Assembly: GCA_011009095.1 (NCBI GenBank)
Contig: VTPC01090597.1
Coordinates: 1 to 64,000 of the forward strand
DNA: 64,000 bases
Source: Ignelater luminosus
Lineage: Eukaryota; Arthropoda; Insecta; Coleoptera; Elateridae
Direction of reading: 5' to 3'
In this document: in pieces, positions 1 to 12,700 of the stretch
How the letters are laid out: every line of letters begins with the position of its first letter
Numbering within the stretch: the stretch's first letter is position 1
Position numbers and translations under genes: made by a program
The notes under the pieces: model-generated
The model's database searches: none
Told to the model about the DNA's origin: nothing
Seen by the model: only the letters and a program-made list of their open reading frames with translations

Positions 1-2168
1 AAAAAAAGCATTAAATGTATGAATAAAGTACTGTATAAAATCTGCCCTTTCAAAATGTGCCAACTTAAGGGAATGAATTGTTTAGCAGGCTAGTCTCCAA
101 TGTAGTGGAGTTAAAATCCCTAAAAGATCTTCCACCAGATAGAAAAGGAAGGTAGCTCCATGCGCTTTAGTCTGTACGAGCTGAATAATATTTGTCGTAC
201 TAAATTAATAGAGTGAAATTACCTAAGAGATTTTCCACCAAATAAAAAAGGAAAGAGTATTCATAGCAGGTTATTGTGTTTTCATATCGCGCTGAAAAAT
301 ATTTATCCCTTCATTGTGTAGGAGTGAGGAGCACTCAATAAAGGTTTATCTGTATAAATATTGTGCTGTATAGTATATGTTCCATCACAGCGTACCAAGT
401 TAATGAACTGAGATTTACTAAAAATTCCCCAACGGATAGAAGAAAAAGAGCGCCCAATGAAAGGTTCTCTGTTTAAATCTTGTGCTGTATAATTTTTGCG
501 GTTTAAAGGTTTAGCAACTTAATAGATCATAATTTCTATTAAATAGAAGGTAAGGGTAGGTTTCAATGAAGTGAAGTCTATATAACTATCATTCTGTATA
601 TTATTTGTCCTTTTAAGGTGTACTAACTAAATCACTTTAAATTCTTCAAGAGATGTCGTGTTAATGCACGTTATTTTGTATAAATATCGTGCTGTATAAC
701 GTTTGGGGTGTCAAAGTATACCAATAGCATAGAGCAAGATTTTCTAACAGATTTTGTATAAAATAGAAAAGTAGCAGGGCTCAATACAGAAAAGTCTGTA
801 TAAATGTTATGCTGTATGTTATTTGCTCCTTAGAAGTATACCAACGTAATTAACTTAAATTACGAACGGATTTTCCTCCAAATAAAAACGCAGAACATTC
901 AATGTAAGTTAAACTTATGAACCTCGTGCTGTATAATATTTGCCCTTTCAAAGTGTGCCAAATTATTGCTGTTAAGTTTTCAAAAATATTTTACATCAAA
1001 TGAAAAAAAGTGCGCACAATGCAAGAAATTCAGTATAAATTTCGTGCTGTGTATCTTTTGCGGGTTCAAGGTATACCAACATAATGAAAGAAAATTCCCT
1101 AAAAGACTTCCCACCAAATGGAAAAAGATTATATCTTAAAGCAGGTAGTGTATCAACCTAATCGATTTTAATTAGATATAACCAACCAAATAAATAAGAA
1201 GGGTGTTCAATGCAGGTTAGTGTGTTTGAATATTGTGCTATAATATTAGACATTCTATAGTGTATTAACTTTGTTGAGTAAAATTCCCTACAAGATTACA
1301 CACCAAGTGGGAAAAGAAGGGCGCTCGAAGCAAATTAGTCTGGATAAATATCATGCTGTGTAATATTTAGAGATTCAAGGTGTACCAACTTTGTGAAACA
1401 GAATTCGTAAAGTCGTTCTGTATATTATTTGTCCCCTAGAACGTAATTGACTTAAATTACTTGAAAACGTTTCTATTAAATGCAAAAGGAGAGGGTTAGT
1501 GAGGCAAGTCTGTGTAAAGTTGCATTAACTTATATAACCTGACCTTTTAGAGTGTTCCAACTTAATGGATTAAAATTCTCTAGAATAACGTATTTCTCGC
1601 CAGATAGAAAAAGTAAAAACGTTCAATGCTTAGCCTGTATGAATATTGTGCTGTATAATAATTGGCCCTCAATAGTATGTCAACTTACTATAGTCAAGTT
1701 TCCTAATAGATCTCCTACCAGATAGATGAGGAAGGGCGCTAGATACATGTTAGTTTATAGTAACATCGTGTCATATAATATTAACTCTTTCCTAGTGTAC
1801 CAACTTAATGAAGTGAAATTCCTTAAAACATTTCCTAGTAGTTAGACAGAGACAACTATTTGACACACGTGCGTCTGCATAAATATCGCTCTGAGTAATA
1901 TTTGACCTTTTAAGGGGTAGCGCTTTATTTGGGATAAATTTCTTAAAAGATTTGCCTCCAAATGGAAAAAGAAGAGCGGGAGAAAAAGAGATTCTTTAAA
2001 GCATAATTTTTGCGGTTTCATGGTGTACAAACTTGATGGAGCACCATTCCTTAAAAGATTTTCCACCATTTAGAAAAAAAAACTTTAGAAAGTGCTGTCT
2101 AATATTTGTCCTTTAAAAGAACACCAATTGGATGGGCTTGAATCGCATAAAAGATTTGCCACCAAATG

Positions 2169-2333
2169 TACGCGTTCAGAAGACCTCAGCGGATCTCATC
2201 GGTTGAGTTGCTGAAAAAGCAAAGTTACTTGACATTTCCGTTATATATATAAGTGGCTAAAATTGCATGCTGGTCAGTAACTATCAGCGTATTTACCGCT
2301 GAGGGTTAACCGTTAAGTTCGCTAAACGCTCTC
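2169..2333 (+). mobile_element. Small inverted-repeat element (MITE-like), copy A
   Basis: This block breaks the tandem array and is more GC-rich than it. Its left end carries CAGCGGATCTCATCGGTTGA. Its right end, read on the other strand, carries GCGTTTAGCGAACTTAACGG, so the two ends are related inverted repeats. The array unit is cut at CCAAATG and resumes after the element; a short ATG repeat at the borders may be the target duplication, but this is uncertain. The left end seems to contain a small extra duplication compared with copy B. There is no open reading frame, so the element is non-autonomous; its superfamily cannot be named. Confidence 0.7.
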
Positions 2334-2718
2334 GATGAAAACCCGGAGGGTTCAACGCAGGTTCTTTACATAATTATCTTGCTGTCTACTAGTTAGAGTT
2401 AAATCCCTAGAAGATGTCACACCAAATAAATAAAGAAGAGCAATTCCTGCGCTTTAATCTGTATGTAAATCGAGCGTTCAGTTCAGTTCAATGCAACTTA
2501 TTTTGTGTAAATACCGTGCTGTATAAATTTTGGGTTTTTAAGATGAACCAGCTTAATGGTCTTCCACAAGATTTTCCACCAACCGGAAAACAAAGGGAAC
2601 TCTATGCAAGATGTTTTGTATAAATACCGTACTGTATGATTTTTGGGGTTTCAAGGAGTACCAACTTAATGAGGTAAAATTTCTTAAGGAATTTCCCATC
2701 AAATGGAAAAGAATAGGC

Positions 2719-2860
2719 GCGTTTAGCGGTCTCAATGGTTAACTTTCAGCAGCAATTAAGTTGACAAAGTTGAACAGTAGAACAATTCCAGCCACTTACG
2801 CAGCTGAAACGTCCAGTGACTGGATCGTCAGCAACTAAACCGATGAGGTCCGCTGAGAAC
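2719..2860 (-). mobile_element. Small inverted-repeat element (MITE-like), copy B
   Basis: The reverse complement aligns with copy A along its length: CAGCGGACCTCATCGGTTTA near one end, a middle AAGTGGCTGGAATTG against AAGTGGCTAAAATTG in A, and GCTAAACGC at the other end. Copy B therefore lies in the opposite orientation, about 385 bp away. Its own ends are imperfect inverted repeats (GCGTTTAGCGGTCTCAATGG against GTTCTCAGCGGACCTCATCG). It carries no open reading frame. Part of the host repeat unit after the element seems to be missing. Confidence 0.7.
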
Positions 2861-5405
2861 AATTGAAGTAAAGTACACCAACTTATTGGAGTTAAAATCC
2901 TCAAACAATTTACCAACAATCTGAAAAAGAAGGGTGTTCATTGGATGTTAGTCTGTATAAATATCGTTCGGTATAGTTTATGTCCTTCTGTAGTGTACCA
3001 ACTTAATGAAGTGAAACTTTTTAGAAGATCTTCCACTGGGCGGAAAAGGTAAAGCATGCCATGCAGGTTAGTTTCTATGAACATTGTGCTGTATAATGCT
3101 TATCGTTTTATAGTTTCAAGGTACGCTAACTTAATGGAGTAAACTTCTCGCCAAAAGGAAAAAAAGGCGCTCAGTGCGTGTTAATCTGTATGAACATCGT
3201 GTTGGGGTTTCATCAACTTAATAGAATGGAATTGTCTAAAGAATCTCCCACCAGATAGAAATGGGAGAGCGTTCAACCCAGATTAGTCTGTATGAATTTA
3301 TGTTACTTGGCCATTCATAATGTACCTATTTAGTGGAGTAAGATTCCCAAAAGTATTTTCCACTAAATGGGAATGATAGAACGCTCAATGCAGGTTAGTC
3401 TGTACACATAGAGTGGTGCATGTTTGCCTTCTAAGTATAGCTGAGTATAATTTCCTAGAATATTTCTCATCAAATGAAAAAAAAAAAAGCAAAGCTCAAT
3501 GAGAGTGCCGTATAGTATGTGGACTTTCACAGATTACCAACTCAATGGAGTAAAGTTCCCTAAATAATTTCCCAACTAATGAAAAATAAAAAAGCTCAAT
3601 GTTTTATTAATTAATTTGTATAAATATCGCGTTGCGTAGTATTGACCCTTTCTTACTGTACCAACTTAATGAAGTAAAATTCCCTAAAAATTTTCCACAA
3701 AGCGGAAAATAAATTGCTCTTAATGCAGGCTGATCTGTGTAAATATCGTGCTGTATAATATCTGTCCTTTTAAGGTGTACCAACTTAATGAAGTGAAATT
3801 ATTAAATTATTTAAAAGATTTTCCACGAAATGAAAGAGGAAGAGCGTTCAATGCAGGGCAGTTTGTATGAATAATATCGTAATGTTTTGTATTTGTTATT
3901 TCATAGTGTCCCTGAAAGATTCTTTACAAGTTGAAAAATAAAGAGTGCTCAATGCAGTCAGTACCAAAATAGCCTTTCAAGGTGTATCAACGTAATAGAG
4001 TATAATTCCTTAAAAGGTTTTCCATCAAATGAAAAAAAAAATTAAAGCATGTTAGCCTGTATGTATATCGTGCTGTATAGTATGTGAACTTTAATAGTCT
4101 ACCAACATCACGGAGTAGAATTTCCTAAAAAGTTTTCCATCAAATACAAAAAACCAGTGAGCTCAATGTATGTTAATCTGTATAAATATTGCAGTGTATA
4201 ACATTTGCCCTTTCATGGTGTACTAGCTTGATAAAGTAGAGTTTCGTAACAGACTTCCCACCAAATGAAAAAGGGTAGAGCCCTCAATAGTCTGTATGAA
4301 TATTGTGCTGTTACATAGTTGCTCTGTCAGAGTGTACTAACTTATTAGAGTTAACTTCTCTAATACAGTTTCCACCAATGAATAAAGAATGGCTCTCAAT
4401 GCTTATCAGGCATGCTGTATAATGTTTGTCCTTTCATAGAAAGCAGTGAAATTCCCTAAAAGAGTTGGCCATTTGTTCTGTAGCAACTGATGGAGTGAAA
4501 TTCCCTTAAAGATTTCCCATGATATAGAAAAAGAGGGTACTGGGTGCAGGCTACTCTGTATAAATATTGAGATGTATGGTTTCCCTAAATCCTTTTCCGC
4601 CAAATGCAGATAAGTCTGTATAAATGACGTCATTTAAAAGTGTACCAACTTAATGGATTAAAACTTCCTAAAAGATTTTCCAGCAAATGATAAGTAAGAA
4701 CGTTGAATACAGGTTAATCTGTATGAGCGTGGTCCATGTCACTTTATTTGCAGATGGTGTAGATAACATTGAGGCAAAATAGTGCACTAAGTTTAAGTGG
4801 CATTTTGAATTAGTCTGTAAAGTGCTGTGACCGTTACTAAATTTATGGAGTAAAATTCGCTAAAAGATTTTTCAGTAAATAAAAAACAAAAGCGTTAAAA
4901 TTTAGGTTAGTCTGTATGAATATTCTGGTGTAGAGGATTTGTGTTTGAAAGTGTGCCAAGTGCATACAACTTGAAAATGTGTTGGATTACGTCGGGATAT
5001 CGTAGTGCTCTGAGTTTGAATGTGATGTGAATTATGCTTTAAGGCTTGAAGGGCGTTACCAACTTAACAGAGTAAAATTCATTAACAAATTTTTCAAAAA
5101 GTGCAAAAACAAAGGGTATGAATATTGTGCTGTATAATATTTGCTCTTTCAAAGCGTATCAAATCCATGACGTTTCATTTTTCTTACCAATGGGGACGGT
5201 TTACAAGGGGGCGTCACCAACTCATATAGTAAACTTCTCTAAGAGACTTTTCAGAAGTTGAAAAAAAGAACCTTTTCTGTTTAATTATAAACTAAGTTTT
5301 AAAGCTCTAGGGTGTTACCAATATAACGTAAAAGAATTCCCCAAAAGATTGTTAAAGAAATGAAGAAAAGAAGAGCTTTTAGTGCAGGTTAATCTGTATG
5401 CAACA

Positions 5406-6889
5406 AAGTGACTGAACGGGCTATTTTGGAGTGACGTAACGACGTAAGTCTAAAGTCAAATAAGATTTCGAACTGCTGTTTCATGTAATTCTAGTACTAT
5501 TAATTTCAAAAACAAGCTTCCGTATATGTTCTTGTGTGGAGAGTAAGAAAAAAGTGGAATTTGCGGTATAATGAAGTTCCATGACGATGCAGAAGTAACC
5601 AAAACCAGAATTGCGTATGGGTAAAGTACTTTGGAATTCTTTGGTTTAGTCGTTGTGTTGGTTACCTTACAAAACGAGTTTTTGAATTGTGTTGGATGAT
5701 GTACTTGTAAATTATAACGTTAAATGTGGCGCATGGACTAATAAGAGTTTTCCCTTGTTGATGGTAGGTTTTATTTGTTTGGAATTCGAATTTAAAATGA
5801 CCTATATATTACTGAAAGTTTATAATTTTTTGAATTCTAACGCTGCTGAATGCTTCGTTTTTATTCTCAACTTGTCAATGAAAGAATTTTCTTAAAACAG
5901 CTAAATATCTTGCGTGCGTTAAATTACTCCCATTTAGTCTAGAAGAATTTATTGAACTATTTCAAGACGAGATAAATTCATTAAATTTCAAAACAAGTGC
6001 AATGCATGCAATGCACGTCATATTTAACAAACTACCCCGTTCTAATAGGACATATTTTAGAAAAGTATTAACTAAAACAAATATTTCTTTAATGAATTAT
6101 TTCGTTTACAACATTATTATTTAACTAAGAGTGACAAAACTAAAAACATGATACCACTTTTTTTTCCTGACTTACAATTGCATACGAAACGTCTTGAAAC
6201 CTCATCTGAAACCTGCAATCAAGAACGCCTAACGATTACATGGTTCACGATGGTTTAGGACTTGTGCGAAACATGTACCAAAGAGTGTATAGAGAGTTTA
6301 AAACAAAACCGATTTACTGTATTACTTTTAATATATTATGAGAAGGAATGCAGATTAGATTTACATTATGTATAGCTGCTTATTAAAATATTGTAATAAT
6401 AACAATAATATAGATATACGTAAATTTACAAAGTTTTGTCTTCTTACTTAAATAATAATGCGTTAGAAATCTAATTATTTGTAATACTTTGAACTTGCTT
6501 GCGCTGAATTAAAATGAAACTTTGTTTTCAAAAAGGAGCTATCTGGTACTTATTTAAAAGCGCTTTTAAAAATTATTTTAGATAAAATCAATGCAGCTAA
6601 TGAAACTTTGTCTATTAGTAATGTAATTACGGTACATTATAAAAACTTTACAAGAAGAAATTTAGGAAAAACTTCCAGAGAACTCTGAAGGAATGGAACG
6701 GAACAAAACAGAATATCGGGTCGGAGGAAACAAACTTTCCCCGCAGTTTACAACCTGGTATGAATGGTGAAATGTTGTGTAAGGTCTTGCGAAGGAATAA
6801 GGTAAGAAAGTGCGAAAATTTTGAGGTTGTTACTAGTAAATGTTGTGTGGGGCATTCGATCAAAATTTAAAAAGGTAAATTTATGTTGG
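5406..6889. other. AT-rich stretch without recognised gene
   Basis: Short open frames at 5,689-5,895 (+) and 6,648-6,957 (-) show no recognisable domain, and their composition is that of the background. A GTAAG donor-like site lies near 6,800 but has no supporting exon. Confidence 0.6.
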
Positions 6890-7345
6890 CCAAAACCGTG
6901 AGGGCTTAACGTCTCCTGGAGAATGTTAGGCGTCGGTCGCGCAAGCGCTTTGTTCAATCAGCCTCCCTCAAAGGGTGTCTCTACTAGGAGATGCCAGTCG
7001 ATGTTCCGTCGCCTGCAGTGCCGAATCCGACGCCGACGTCGCGACGTATCGGTAAAACTTCGCGACCGATCCTGCGTGTTGAACACGACCGCTACCTCCG
7101 GTAATAGAGTTCCGTAGGAAACGACTTAAATGGCACTTAGCGAATGCGGCTAAGTGCACTTCCGAACTAATTAAAAAGACGTGCGTGAGCGTGACTGACA
7201 CTGTGCGCGTTTGAAGAGCGCGCCCCGTGCGCGCCGTGGTTTGGTACTTAGTGCAATCTGTCTGTGAGTCCGTCGCATTCATAAATCAGACTATTATAAC
7301 AAGACAGTCGAAAGAGCCACTTCTTTCTCGTAAGAACTTGAAGGG
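6890..7345 (+). promoter_or_regulatory. CpG-rich island, candidate promoter and non-coding first exon
   Basis: In a window that is otherwise strongly AT-rich, this segment is dense in CG dinucleotides (runs such as CGACGCCGACGTCGCGACG near 7,030-7,045 and GCGCGCC near 7,220) and holds a CAAT-like motif near 6,956. It ends in GGG followed by GTAAGTATT at 7,346, a near-perfect splice donor. No long open frame fits, so if it is transcribed the exon is probably 5' untranslated sequence. Initiator-like TTAGTG (about 7,248) and TCAGAC (about 7,286) are possible start sites, but neither is decisive. The coding part of such a gene would lie outside the window or in exons I do not recognise. An island kept GC-rich for another reason is the alternative. 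Confidence 0.4.
7133..7157. repeat. Short perfect hairpin in the CpG island
   Basis: GCACTTAGC and GCTAAGTGC form a perfect 9-bp stem around a 7-nt loop. It may be a dyad binding site or a UTR hairpin; the sequence alone does not decide. Confidence 0.6.
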
Positions 7346-7354
7346 GTAAGTATT
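7346..7354 (+). other. Candidate 5' splice site
   Basis: GTAAGTATT matches the metazoan donor consensus closely and sits exactly where the CpG-rich island returns to AT-rich sequence. It is the best donor in the first 10 kb. The exon assignment is inferred. Confidence 0.35.
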
Positions 7355-9479
7355 AAAAGTATTTGATAATTAAAATCATTTGTCGGTAAAGTCAGAGAAC
7401 GACGAAAAATGACTTCTACACGGTCTTAACAATTATTATTCTTGTTTTTAAAAGTTCGCGATACGTTATGAATTGAAACACCTTCCCCGTTTCGTGTATG
7501 TATATATTTTTTATGCCTCCACTTGCGAACGACAAACAAGTAATAACCGTCGAGTTTACTCAAATCAAATATGAATTATGCACGTGCGCACCCCGCAAAA
7601 TTGACTTCCTTGACGAAATGCCAACTCAAACTATTATCTACGGATTACATTATGCGTTTATCACAGATTTATGTCCTGTTCTGTATACGCCAGACCTTTG
7701 GAAATGAAATATTCATGCGCTTTACTTTCCGATTTACCTTTCTTTTACGAATTTTGACTTCTTGAAAAACATACGCGATCTGTCGAGTTAGCGGAAGATT
7801 TACAAATAAGAAAAATTTTTACAGACGTTTTTATTGACTTAGATATACCTGCAGAGTTAGTTAGGTATACACTTCTGGAGTTCATCGGTAATTTATGGCG
7901 CGGCAAAGTATAAAAGTTATTAAAATATCGGTAAAAAGTTCTAAATGGATTGATGGTCCTTTACGGAAATAAGTACGGCATAAATATGGAAAAATCTCGA
8001 GGAAAAGTTGGCTTCTTCGATATTACTTGAAACCTTGGTTCGAAGGAGAAAGTAAATTTATTGCATCTTTAACTAAATTATGAGTTTCGCAAATAAGTTG
8101 CAGATTGGGGGTAATTGCAACTCCTTTTGCCTCCAAAATAATGCGATATTAAGTGTCGCTGATTGCTGGAGCAATTTGGCGGTGACTGAAATACACTTTG
8201 TCGCGAATTGCTTTGGAACCGAGTGACTATAACGTAGTTATAGTTATTGAACTGAAGCTCGAATAATAGAACTGCGATATTCAAATGTAACTGATGTTGT
8301 GCCGAAATTATATGTTATTATTGAATAATAATGTAGCAGAGAATGTCGTTAACTTATACGAATGCGTGTGCCTTAGGCCGGAAACTGATTAATGCAATAT
8401 GGCGTCGGTTATTTCGAATTCAGCGCCTCATCTTGCGCGGCTGTGCCCAACGTTCCTTCGCAGTACCGCTAATATATTCCGTTGAAAATGCCATCTTATG
8501 ATTCTAGACAGGCTTGTATATAATGATTGTACTTGGACGTCTTTTCTAGGCTTTTAACTTCCGCTTGCTTTAACTTCCCTTTATATTTTCCTCCCGTATT
8601 TTAAACTATTCAAACTTTCCTCTGCCCTGGTTTACGCTCACGTTTTTACAAAAAAAAAATTGTATCTGCGATTATTCTTTGATGCCAAAAGAATACCTTC
8701 ACTTCATGAAAGAAACCGCAACAAAACATTTTTATAATTTTTGTTAGTTGTTTCCGTGTTACCTTTCAAAAGGACTTTGTATAAACAAACGCAAACACAC
8801 ATTGTGTCAAGTTCATGTTAACGTCGGCTTCGTAGTAAAATTTCTTTGTTTACTTATAGGAAATATTATCAGGTTTCAGAACTAGAGAAATCATTAAAGA
8901 GTTTGCGTGCTAATAATGAGGTAAAGGATAGTCATTAAAATTCAATTGCAATTTTTCAAAAAAATATGTAAATTTATAAGAAAATTGTGAAACTTTTAAG
9001 CTAGAAATTTCTCAGAAAAATTATACAAACAGTAATTAATGATAATTCCAACGTCAAAGGGTGCTAATAACGAGCAGGACAAAAATTCTGTGGTCAACAG
9101 CCAACAAATGTATTTAATTTAAAAATAAATTGCGTGAAAAATGTTAATTTTTCTATAAATTCGTGTTTACTTATCATAAATCTTTATATTTCTATATTTG
9201 TATGAAATAACGCGATATCAAACCTAGAAGAAAATAAGAGTGACATTTCTGAATACGTACTTAAGGTTTTTCCCCCGATTTATTTTTATTTTGAGGAATT
9301 TAAATCGTTTCGAACCAAATAAATTATTAAATTTTACTTTTACTATAAATTCAGACGTGTCGATGTAAGCAGCGTTAGCAATTTAACAGAGAAAAACGTT
9401 TAAACATGTAATTCATAAACTAATTAACGTCTCCAGTACGTGCGCCGTACTTGTTTATTTAATTTAAAGTCCCGTTAGT
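7355..9479. other. AT-rich stretch with one GC-richer patch
   Basis: No gene is recognised. A compositionally complex patch at about 8,370-8,490 contains several CG dinucleotides and no open frame. The rest is plain AT-rich sequence, consistent with the interior of a first intron if the upstream donor is real. Confidence 0.5.
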
Positions 9480-9505
9480 GTTAAAAGGATTACAAGTTTT
9501 TGGGA

Positions 9506-9760
9506 TCAAGGAAGTCTGCGAGGGGAGCGATACGATTTGAATGCGGTCGAGGGTAGGTTTCGCAAATCAGGGGTAGCGCACGTTTTGCCACAAAAGGCAT
9601 TCGTTTTATTTTCAACGCCGAGGAATCTCTGACATGGATCGGCATTGTCAATTGATATGCCATTTTCAACAGTTCGGAAATTGATCTCAAGACTAAAGGT
9701 TTGAACGAGGCCCTGGGGACAGCCTAACATCTTATCAAAGGTTTGCAAGTGAGCCCTGAC
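9506..9760 (-). pseudogene. Coding-like GC-richer segment, unknown protein (weak)
   Basis: A minus-strand frame of about 80 codons stays open through the only GC-rich part of its neighbourhood. It reads with cysteines spaced as C-x22-C-x12-C-x3-C, including FCGKTC, and has alternating hydrophobic strands. The cysteine and CG pattern recalls the second half of extracellular CUB-like domains, but the match is too loose to name. A possible acceptor, CTCGTCAG, lies just upstream; no convincing donor follows. A second frame is also open across the same bases, so composition alone could explain both. It may be an isolated exon, an exon remnant or chance. Confidence 0.2.
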
Positions 9761-9794
9761 GAGGTGACCTTCACTTTTACAAAAATGGGCAAAT

Positions 9795-12700
9795 TGTCAA
9801 GAAAAAAACAAAATATGAGAGAAGTAGGCATAAGTAAATATTTGTTCTCGCGTTTTTCGTTTTTTTTCCGGAAATCTCCCGTTTACCACATAGCTATAAA
9901 TTTCTTTCTCTATCGTAAATTACTTATTCTCTTAACATGACCAAACCATCTGATCGTTGGTTGTTTTTTATTCTTTCGAGAGATCATTCAAGCTTCGATA
10001 TACATTCAAAAGAAAAATGTTTAAAGGATACATTCAAATGTAGATAAGGCGATTAAATGTGCAGATTTCCGGCAGCGCACAGAACCGCCGGCGAGAAATA
10101 GCTAAACAAACAACACCAAAACCTTTTACGTTTGTACTATAGTTGGTTTTCATTTTGTTCAATCATTAAAATTTCATGCTTTACTCGTCTCTCTACCTAT
10201 TTCCTATTCTTTCGTTCTTGAAAACTTCCTTTGTTTTTCAAAGGATGGGAAATAGTGTTTAAGCAAACAACAAGGACAATCAGTTCCTTCAGAAACATCA
10301 CGTAGAGGTTAGATTAACCAAAAGAAAGACTACGAGCTTTGAAATGTGTATGAAAGTAATCAAAGGTAAATTAAAGTTAATGTCCAACTTCCGTAACAGA
10401 CTTACATATGCTGTGAAGTTCTTAAACTTTACCAATTACAGCATAATTCTGAACGTTGTTAAATAGCACTTAGTATGCATAAGAAATTTTACGAATCCAT
10501 TTCAACTTTAAATAACAGTTTTTCAGCTCATTCAGATCTCGAAAACTATTCACACAACAAAATTCAGATCGAAAGAAAGGAATTAGAAGGCGGATATAAC
10601 GCGCTTTCCATTTTAAACTTTAATCAGAAAATTAAACAAAATTTAGTTACAAGTTTTAAACTAAGCAAGTTATGGGTCCGGGCATTCCTTTAGTTAATAT
10701 TAAATGCTCGAACTAATTAAAGATTTAATAACTACATATTTTACATAAAGCTTAAACGATTAAGATTTTATGAAAGAAAATAAATAATTAAAAGTAAATT
10801 AAAGCAAATGATAAATAAGAATCAAATAGGGCACGATTACGTATTTAGTTATTTTAACAATTTCAAGATTTCAAACTATAAAACACCTCTGATTGTGTTA
10901 TTGACCTATGAATGTAAAACAATTGACGGGTTGAAATTCGAACAGATGTGCCGTTCGTTTGTTATTTCTGTTAAAAGTAAAAAGATACCACAGGTGTGTG
11001 TTTTGCTTTTTATAGTGGCGATTATTCGAGTATTGAAATTGTTCGTGGAATTTATTTTTGTAAATTATTTCTGAACTTTTCAGTTGATGTAATTCTTTGA
11101 TCGTGATCACATCCTCGTCGTATGTAGTGTAGTGTAGTGTCTTTATAATAAATAATATCGCTTTGATATTAAACACTTTATTAATATGCAAATAACATAA
11201 ATCTTAACACAATAAATACGATTTAATTTCATCGCTTAACAACGTTGACAACCATTTTTGTAATTACGTTGACACACTCGTAATACCAACCATGCGGATT
11301 CGTTATTTAATTTAACTTTATTTTTCGGGCGTTTTCGACTAACTACAAAATTAGTGATCTCAACATCTTCGTTTCTTTAGTTTGAATATATCATTATGAA
11401 TTTACAACCAGGATGGATTATCTGATAAAGAAGCGGGCAAGTTCTTGAACGTAAGTACCTATATGTACGCATTTTAAATTATGTAATGATTGATGAAAAT
11501 TCTTGAAACACTCGTTATTGCCAAAATACAAACTTAGGTAGTATTGTCTTTCCTCATCCATCAAATTCAATAAACTATCAACCATTAGATTTATGAAACA
11601 AACATTAGGAAACACACTTATAATTTAAGCTACATTTTAATTTTGAGAAATGATTTTGTTTTGTTTACACTTTCATTTTTCATTCTACATAAAAATAAAA
11701 CAAAAAATAGTCACTTAAAATGTCTTTTAAAATACTAAACTGTATCAGTAGAAATATTCTTTTTCTTCTTTCTTTCTTTTTTATTTCAATCAATAATTTA
11801 AATCACGTCAATTTATGAAGATACAAAAAGATTTTGGTTAAGCAATAAATAATTTAAAACAAACATTTACATAAAATCCTTGCTTCTGTTATTACCCCAA
11901 ACATAAAACGTACAAAACACAAAGGGAATTAAGTGTTAATTGTTTATAAAAAATGTATTTGGTCTAGTTAGAGTGCTACTTAAATTTTAAATAAAACAAT
12001 GGATGTTTGTGCTGTTTTGTCTGACATAATAATTAGTTGCGAAGCTGAAAGCGTGAATATATGCTTCTTATGATTGTGAGATATTCCAAGTGCATAGTTT
12101 TGCCAACTAAGGGGTAGTAATCTGGTTCCTCTAGAGAACACTATTTGGCCTGGAGGAGTCTAGGAGACTCGATTAATCCTTTACGCACCTGCTGCTTTGT
12201 GCCAATACACGTTCACAGCTAATTTATCTGCGTGATATAACCTTTATTAGTCGGAGGAGTGAGTATAATTTGTGCGTATCGTCTTGTATTAGTAGGTTTA
12301 AGGCAGGGTTTAAAGTTAACAGAGATGAAACGTCTACGGGTAATGGTTTGAAACATCACGCTTATTCGACTTGGTGTTTTTGTTTTGTACTTGAAATTCT
12401 ATTCATCTCAAATTCATCCTGAAAATGAACCGTAGCGTCAATATTATCAAGTTATCGACATCTCAACCTGTTTCTTATTCAGCTTTTAAATGTCTAAAGA
12501 AATTTTACTCTTTTTGAACGTAAAATGTACTTTTCATTTCAAGTTTATTCGATTCTTTTTTATTAAAAAAACAACAGAAATTAAAGAACAATATTATTGT
12601 TTATCGCTTAGATATTTTTATTACGTAGCAACACCTGAACTGAAGTCCTCTAGTATGATTACTTTATTACGCGATTGTCGAAATATGATAAGTAATCCAT

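Larger units (their letters stand above)
1..5405. repeat. Diverged tandem array, unit about 118-120 bp
   Basis: The same phrases recur in fixed order: CCAACTTAATGGAGT, then AAGATTTTCCACCAAATG, then an A-rich step ending in GCGCTCAATGCAGG, then TCTGTATAAATATCGTGC and TGTATAATATTTG. Well-kept anchors lie 117-120 bp apart (for example 2540 and 2657, 3658 and 3778). Units differ by many substitutions and small indels, so the array is old. It runs off the left edge of the window and fades out near 5,405, giving roughly 40 or more units. Short open frames inside it are chance and show no shared protein. No pol III box or promoter stands out in the unit. A decayed satellite or minisatellite is the simplest reading. 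Confidence 0.9.

Noticed and set aside
1842-5895. Open frames of 60-75 codons in the first array
   Set aside because: They fall in different frames of the same repeat unit and share no protein sequence, so they are chance frames in a non-coding tandem repeat.
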